Below, piece after piece: positions 60,501 to 64,000 of a stretch of DNA of 64,000 nt; positions within the stretch are counted from its first letter, which is position 1; each line of letters starts with the position of its first letter. The position numbers and the translations under genes were made by a program. The stretch is from Antedon mediterranea (lineage: Eukaryota; Echinodermata; Crinoidea; Comatulida; Antedonidae): positions 1,302,001 to 1,366,000 of the forward strand of contig NC_092672.1 of the NCBI RefSeq assembly GCF_964355755.1, written 5' to 3'. A model generated the notes under the pieces. It was given only the letters and a program-made list of their open reading frames with translations. It was not told the DNA's origin and ran no database searches.

Positions 60501-61187
60501 ATCCTATAATTTTGATTATAGTTTAATTTGTTTAAACCTTTTCTACAGATTTATTGTAAGGTTACTGGAAAGTTTCTGTATGACGATGGAACTGCTAAGA
60601 GCGCGCCCTCACATGCTGTTAGTAGTAGAAGCATCCTACTGAGTCTAGAGGTACGTACGTCACATTCAAATGTTGTAACTTGAAACAAAGCTGAGATCGA
60701 TACATACAACACAGTAAATAACACATTCATATATTGTAACTTGAGGAAGCAAATGTCGATACATCAAATACAGTAACTGAACATTTAAAATAAAATACAA
60801 AGACTATAGAGATTGGGGTACGTAAGTCTATACAAAGTGTAAAATCATGAAATTAGGGATTTAGGTGAAGGAAAAACTCAATCATAAAAGTAATTTTTGC
60901 AGGAATTTGAACGAACACCAGAAATAAACAACAACACAAGTAAGACTAGAGCTTCAACAAGATCACAAAGCGAAAGTAGTGACAACACAAACAGCTTCAT
61001 TTTACCGACTGGTATTGGTGTTGGAATTCTCGTTCTAGTTATCATTGTCGTCTTCACAATAATTATCATAAAAAATAAAAGACTACGACTGCCCTCATCG
61101 TCCAAATTGTTTATTTTAAATTCAAACAAACACGGGTCGTGTGAAGAGATATTTTCAAGAAAAGATGAAAATAATACCAGTTTGTAG
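54980..61187 (+). CDS. Ten-module TSP1 repeat / D8C / Ig-like type I membrane protein (1200 aa)
   Basis: Seven exons join at GT/AG sites with matched phase: 54980-57536, 57779-57985, 58484-58660, 58986-59048, 60011-60222, 60549-60650, 60903-61187. A signal peptide (residues 1-21) precedes nine arginines (25-33), a possible furin site. Residues 40-852 hold ten ~81-residue modules, each a TSP1 repeat (CxWxxWxxWSxCxPxCG...RxR...CGG...C) then a CxNGGTPxxxxCxCxxPFxGxCC unit. Residues ~853-981 form a D8C/uromodulin-type domain (NDRWRS, SCD, WYRF, CG.HFPIWLKG, YIYKL, CDEGYCSG). A CPPGTSSPNGYTPNC linker leads to an Ig-like segment (~1002-1106) as in VWDE. A helix (~1139-1162) and a ~38-residue tail end it. 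TSP1 and D8C domains are extracellular, so a surface receptor or adhesion protein is inferred. An in-frame TAA just upstream supports the ATG. No full-length homologue known to me. Confidence 0.88.
57779..57985 (+). CDS. TSP1-repeat gene exon 2: first half of D8C domain
   Basis: 207 bases, phase 1 at both ends. The acceptor is TTAACAAG and the donor GTAAGT. It reads DGDPCIYHSLVNDRWRSVGN ... SSSCDVNM ... WYRF ... CGVHFPIWLKG, the order of the N-terminal half of the UMOD/OIT3/VWDE D8C domain (CD...NDPWRS...CD..GWYRF...CGT..P.WL.G). Confidence 0.85.
58145..58265. repeat. ~41-bp tandem duplication in intron 2
   Basis: GTGTCTACACTATACTGGAG followed by GTCCATTACACTTTACAGTA occurs twice, then TAGGCCTACTGTAGG. 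It resembles, but is not, a family A MITE end. Confidence 0.75.
58484..58660 (+). CDS. TSP1-repeat gene exon 3: second half of D8C domain
   Basis: 177 bases, phase 1 at both ends. It reads RHPVDTGNEVERHACVSKSE ... CCEHKKPIKIKKCSDFYIYK ... CDEGYCSG. This corresponds to HP...G.V.R.AC....CC....I.V.NCG.Y.VY.L....C...YC in uromodulin-type domains. Confidence 0.87.
58986..59048 (+). CDS. TSP1-repeat gene exon 4: Cys-rich linker
   Basis: A 63-base, phase-1 symmetric micro-exon reading EEAPCPPGTSSPNGYTPNCL, with a TTATAG acceptor and GTAGGT donor. In VWDE a similar CxPGxxxxxxxC linker joins D8C to the Ig-like part. Confidence 0.8.
   Translation: MRKHRVHQVPVPQMDILRIV
60011..60222 (+). CDS. TSP1-repeat gene exon 5: Ig-like segment, first part
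   Basis: 212 bases ending in phase 0 before GTGAGT. It opens APPPELSEPELYIKETSDGF, then HLTCVFSYPDSNNVSFDVIW, a B-strand Cys and C-strand Trp pattern like an Ig-type fold. Confidence 0.83.
60549..60650 (+). CDS. TSP1-repeat gene exon 6: Ig-like segment, second part
   Basis: 34 codons, phase 0 to 0, starting IYCKVTGKFLYDDGTAKSAP after a TTTCTACAG acceptor and ending SILLSLE before GTACGT. The YC supplies the second Ig-fold cysteine. Confidence 0.83.
60903..61187 (+). CDS. TSP1-repeat gene exon 7: stalk, transmembrane helix, tail
   Basis: 94 codons plus TAG. A Ser/Thr/Asn-rich stalk of about 30 residues leads to the helix ILPTGIGVGILVLVIIVVFT plus IIII, the stop-transfer KNKRLR and a tail with SCEEIFSRKD. 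The TTTTTGCAG acceptor and phase 0 fit exon 6. Confidence 0.88.
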   Translation, partial: EFERTPEINNNTSKTRASTRSQSESSDNTNSFILPTGIGVGILVLVIIVVFTIIIIKNKRLRLPSSSKLFILNSNKHGSCEEIFSRKDENNTSL

Positions 61188-61229
61188 TCCCGACCCATTT
61201 TATCCAGGAATAGAGGTTAGTATGAAAAG

Positions 61230-61610
61230 GACCTATGACGATCAAAATTAATTGAACGTCTATTTCAAAATAGAACAGCGCCGCCTATCGATCGTGCACT
61301 GTTCTAAATATTTTGCTAGGATTATATTAGCTTAGTATTAGTTCCATATATTCATACACAATATCTTTTTTTATGGAAAACACATAATTTTATATATAAG
61401 TTTAAAAAATTCATTGAAAAAATTAACCTAAATATTCATATATTTTATTTGAAACCTGTTATGAACATCTATTTCACAATAGAACAGCAACGCCTATCGA
61501 TTTTGCAGTGTTCTAAACTAAAATGTTTTTGCTAGTTTAGATATTAGTTTAGTTTTATGTTATATTCATACAAAATGTAAATATGTTTTTTTATATAATG
61601 GAAAACAAAG
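61230..61610. repeat. ~230-bp tandem duplication after the stop codon
   Basis: AATAGAACAGCGCCGCCTAT and AATAGAACAGCAACGCCTAT start two diverged copies (near 61250 and 61480), each followed by a TTTTGCTAG/TTAGTTT segment and TATATTCATAC. It lies in the likely 3' UTR of the TSP1-repeat gene. Confidence 0.65.
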
Positions 61611-61837
61611 AAAAGGAAGCTAAATATATATAAATATATTTTATTTGTAATCTGTCTGTCTTACTTCCCAATATGAATCGGTGATTCCCTGGTTATCACC
61701 CCCAAAAAATACGATAACGACAAAGAAACAAATGATATTGATTCTTGTAGAGAGAGAGAGTTGTGATTATAAATAACGATGATAGTCGTCATGATCATGA
61801 ACACGATGGTGAGGATAAAGAGATGATGATATGGTAT

Positions 61838-61990
61838 CTAGTAGATGACTGTCAATAGTCAGTCACGAGCTACCCAGGGACAGCTGCAGAATTTCTGATG
61901 ACGATGATGATGATGATGATGGTGAAGTTTGGTATGTTGTAGATGACTGTCAATAGTCAGTCACAATCTACCTAGGGACAGCTACAAAAT
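61838..61990. repeat. Two partial copies of the CTGCAGCT/GACTGTCAATAGTC repeat
   Basis: GATGACTGTCAATAGTCAGT followed by a TACC-GGGACAGCT segment occurs at 61843 and 61946, separated by a (GAT)n stretch. Each contains the inverse pair GACTGTC/AATAGTC. They relate to the TIR element at 25843. Confidence 0.65.
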
Positions 61991-62054
61991 TGTGTGATGA
62001 CGATGAAGATGACGTTGTATATGATTATTAACTATCAGTGAATTCATTCCCAAT

Positions 62055-62447
62055 AATAAACAACTTCGAATGGACGATGATTATTTTGACATACTGTTCA
62101 GTTCAACTATCTCAATTCTAATTTTCCTATAGAAGTTCGTTCGTTCTCAGGAAAATATTTACAATTAAGTTAAATCCTTCGAATATACTAAAAACATATC
62201 TTGGTTAATCCTGAGTCTAACGTCCTATTGATCTGTTTGTCAAAATGTGTACACCTCTTTCTCTTTCTTAATCTCAAGGACATCTGTTCTAAGTTTGAAT
62301 CACAACAATTGTATTTACAACTAAGAAAAAACCGATATGGCTTTTATTCAATTACCGTATCTTCATTTTGTCATTTTTGTTTTCCTTCTCGTGTTGCTTC
62401 CAGCAACGGCTAATTGGCGTCTGTCGTAATAAAGGCTGAAGAATAAA
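62055..62447 (+). terminator. Candidate polyadenylation signals of the TSP1-repeat gene
   Basis: AATAAA at 62055-62060, 62428-62433 and 62442-62447 on the plus strand, 0.9-1.3 kb beyond the stop. No nearer signal was seen, so the 3' UTR is probably about 1 kb or more. Confidence 0.3.
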
Positions 62448-63093
62448 AACTGGTGAGAGGTAAACTCATCCAATTTCATTAATAATTGAACTTTTGATTT
62501 CTATAAATTTTTCAGACATTAAATGAACCGTATAATCATTAGCATAGGTAATTCTTTAAATGTCGTTTTTTAGAGTTTTTATTGTAATTATTTCAGGCCG
62601 CTGGCGTTTAAAATTTGTTGTCAGAGTACGAACGAACGGAGTCCATTCGCGACAACTCATGGCAACTCATTTAGCAATTTTGATTTAAGTTAAAATTCAT
62701 ATCCGCACTTTTTTCTATTATAAACATTAAGAAAATGTTTACACCCAGACTGCCCTTATTTACTCCCGTTTTCGTAGATTATTCTATAAATCTATTGTGG
62801 AGATCTTTTACCCGAGTTCTCTTCCTCTCTTCTCGGGCTCTTATATAAGGCAAATACATTTTAACCGTACACCTTTTTTTCTGATTATGTTGTTTTTAAA
62901 ATTGGTAGAGAAACGGGTCCGTTATAGCCCCATCATTGTTATGAAGGTTTTTAAATGTGAGATTTAGTCGATCACACTTGAAATTTATTTTTACATATTT
63001 AGGCAAAAAATGGTACCAATTACGGTATAGAAATCTACAGAAAACTAAAGAATACGAATCTGTATTGAACAATATTTATCAAAATAAAAAAAT

Positions 63094-63140
63094 CACGTGT
63101 TTTTGTCACATAGAGTTTGATAGTGTGGACAGAGCTTTAG
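63094..63140 (+). mobile_element. MITE family A, copy 9 (right end only)
   Basis: Only the right end remains: TTTTTGTCACATAGAGTTTG then ATAGTGTGGACAGAGCTTTA. The left part is missing. Confidence 0.8.
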
Positions 63141-64000
63141 AGCGTCGATAACAACAACGTCATCCATTAATAAATATAATATTTTTTTAACAAATATTAA
63201 AATAAAAGACGTAAGAAATAAAACAGTAAAATTGTATGAAGTAAATTATTTATTATTTTCAACGTTTTATTGACATAGATAAGCTAATGTAATAAATACT
63301 ATTACAAATATATAACATATAATTATCAACATTTCATTACGAGTTAAGTACAGACTTGATAGTCACTGAATATGCTTAAATGTACCGCCACTCAAACGTA
63401 CAAGTGTTTATTTTAATTATTGAGAACTAAGAAATGTTTAATACCAAATCATTCCACCACCGTCATATAGGTTTATAAATGATATAAGCGAGATACAGAG
63501 TTCAGTTTTTTTTTATATTAAAACTAAATTATTTATAAAATGTTGTTTAAGCTATATATTTAGTGTTGTTGACAGTGCTGCTGTCAATGAACAAAACAAA
63601 CTTGTGTTTTGCAATCATAGCTATACGATATACTCGCGTGTACCTTTCGAGTGAATGTTGAATTCACTTTCATACATTAAAATACGGACTATCGCGAGTA
63701 ACATAAATACTACACGCGTGTCGAATGGCGAAATAAAGTGATGTGTTTTACCTTTAAAGGTTTGAATACAGACTGTTAGCGATGACTAGGTGGACAGATG
63801 AGTAATGTCAACAAGATATGTACCTAACTTTACGGCTCTGTCTTAATATGAGTATCCGGTTTTCCTATCACGGAACCTTTCCGTAAATACAGCGTAATTT
63901 AGATAACTGTAAACATATCATCGGCCATAAATCTAGTTTTCAGTTTTATGAGCGTAAACACACTTCCTATAAATATTACTAGGTCAGTGCAAAAGTTCAT

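Larger units (their letters stand above)
61188..64000. other. Region downstream of the TSP1-repeat gene
   Basis: It starts with the likely 3' UTR and its duplication, then a (GAT)n-rich stretch. From 62460 on it is AT-rich with one partial MITE and no coding sequence I can support. Confidence 0.5.

Overview
The window looks like animal nuclear DNA: AT-rich, gene-poor, with spliced genes, long introns, tRNA-derived SINEs, LINE tails, MITEs and many minisatellites. The scattered TAGGCCTA motifs, a RERE-type BAH protein, a somatostatin-type peptide gene and a large thrombospondin-repeat protein together suggest a marine deuterostome invertebrate, most likely an echinoderm. The taxon is an inference.

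Three protein-coding genes could be reconstructed by joining exons at GT/AG sites with matching codon phase. (1) Positions 223-14104, minus strand: the first five coding exons (179 complete codons) of a RERE/atrophin-type transcriptional co-repressor, covering the N-terminus and most of the BAH domain; the gene runs off the left edge. (2) Positions 25368-41132, minus strand: a complete two-exon, 123-residue neuropeptide precursor of somatostatin type, with a signal peptide, a 12-residue Cys-Cys ring containing FWK, and a 15.4 kb intron. (3) Positions 54980-61187, plus strand: a seven-exon, 1200-residue type I membrane protein with a signal peptide, a nine-arginine run, ten tandem modules (TSP1 repeat plus small Cys-rich EGF-like unit) in one exon, a D8C/uromodulin-type domain, a VWDE-like Ig segment, a transmembrane helix and a short tail. 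I know of no family with this domain order.

The rest is intron and intergenic sequence dominated by mobile and repetitive DNA. One MITE family (ends resembling CTGTCTACACTATCAAACT) has nine copies; one copy has expanded its internal 21-bp unit to about 27 tandem copies, and another sits 23 bp from a RERE 3' splice site. There are TTAA-flanked elements (a 1.05 kb piggyBac-like one with 18-bp inverted ends, and a ~187-bp palindromic family), at least four tRNA-derived SINEs, LINE fragments, and minisatellites of 18, 21, 30, 44, 61 and ~100 bp. The 61-bp repeat duplicates the end of a RERE exon together with its 5' splice site.

The three genes do not form a pathway. The linkage of a RERE gene to a somatostatin-type gene recalls human 1p36, where RERE, UTS2 and CORT lie close together, so it may be ancestral. 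No CRISPR array, rRNA or intact tRNA gene was seen.
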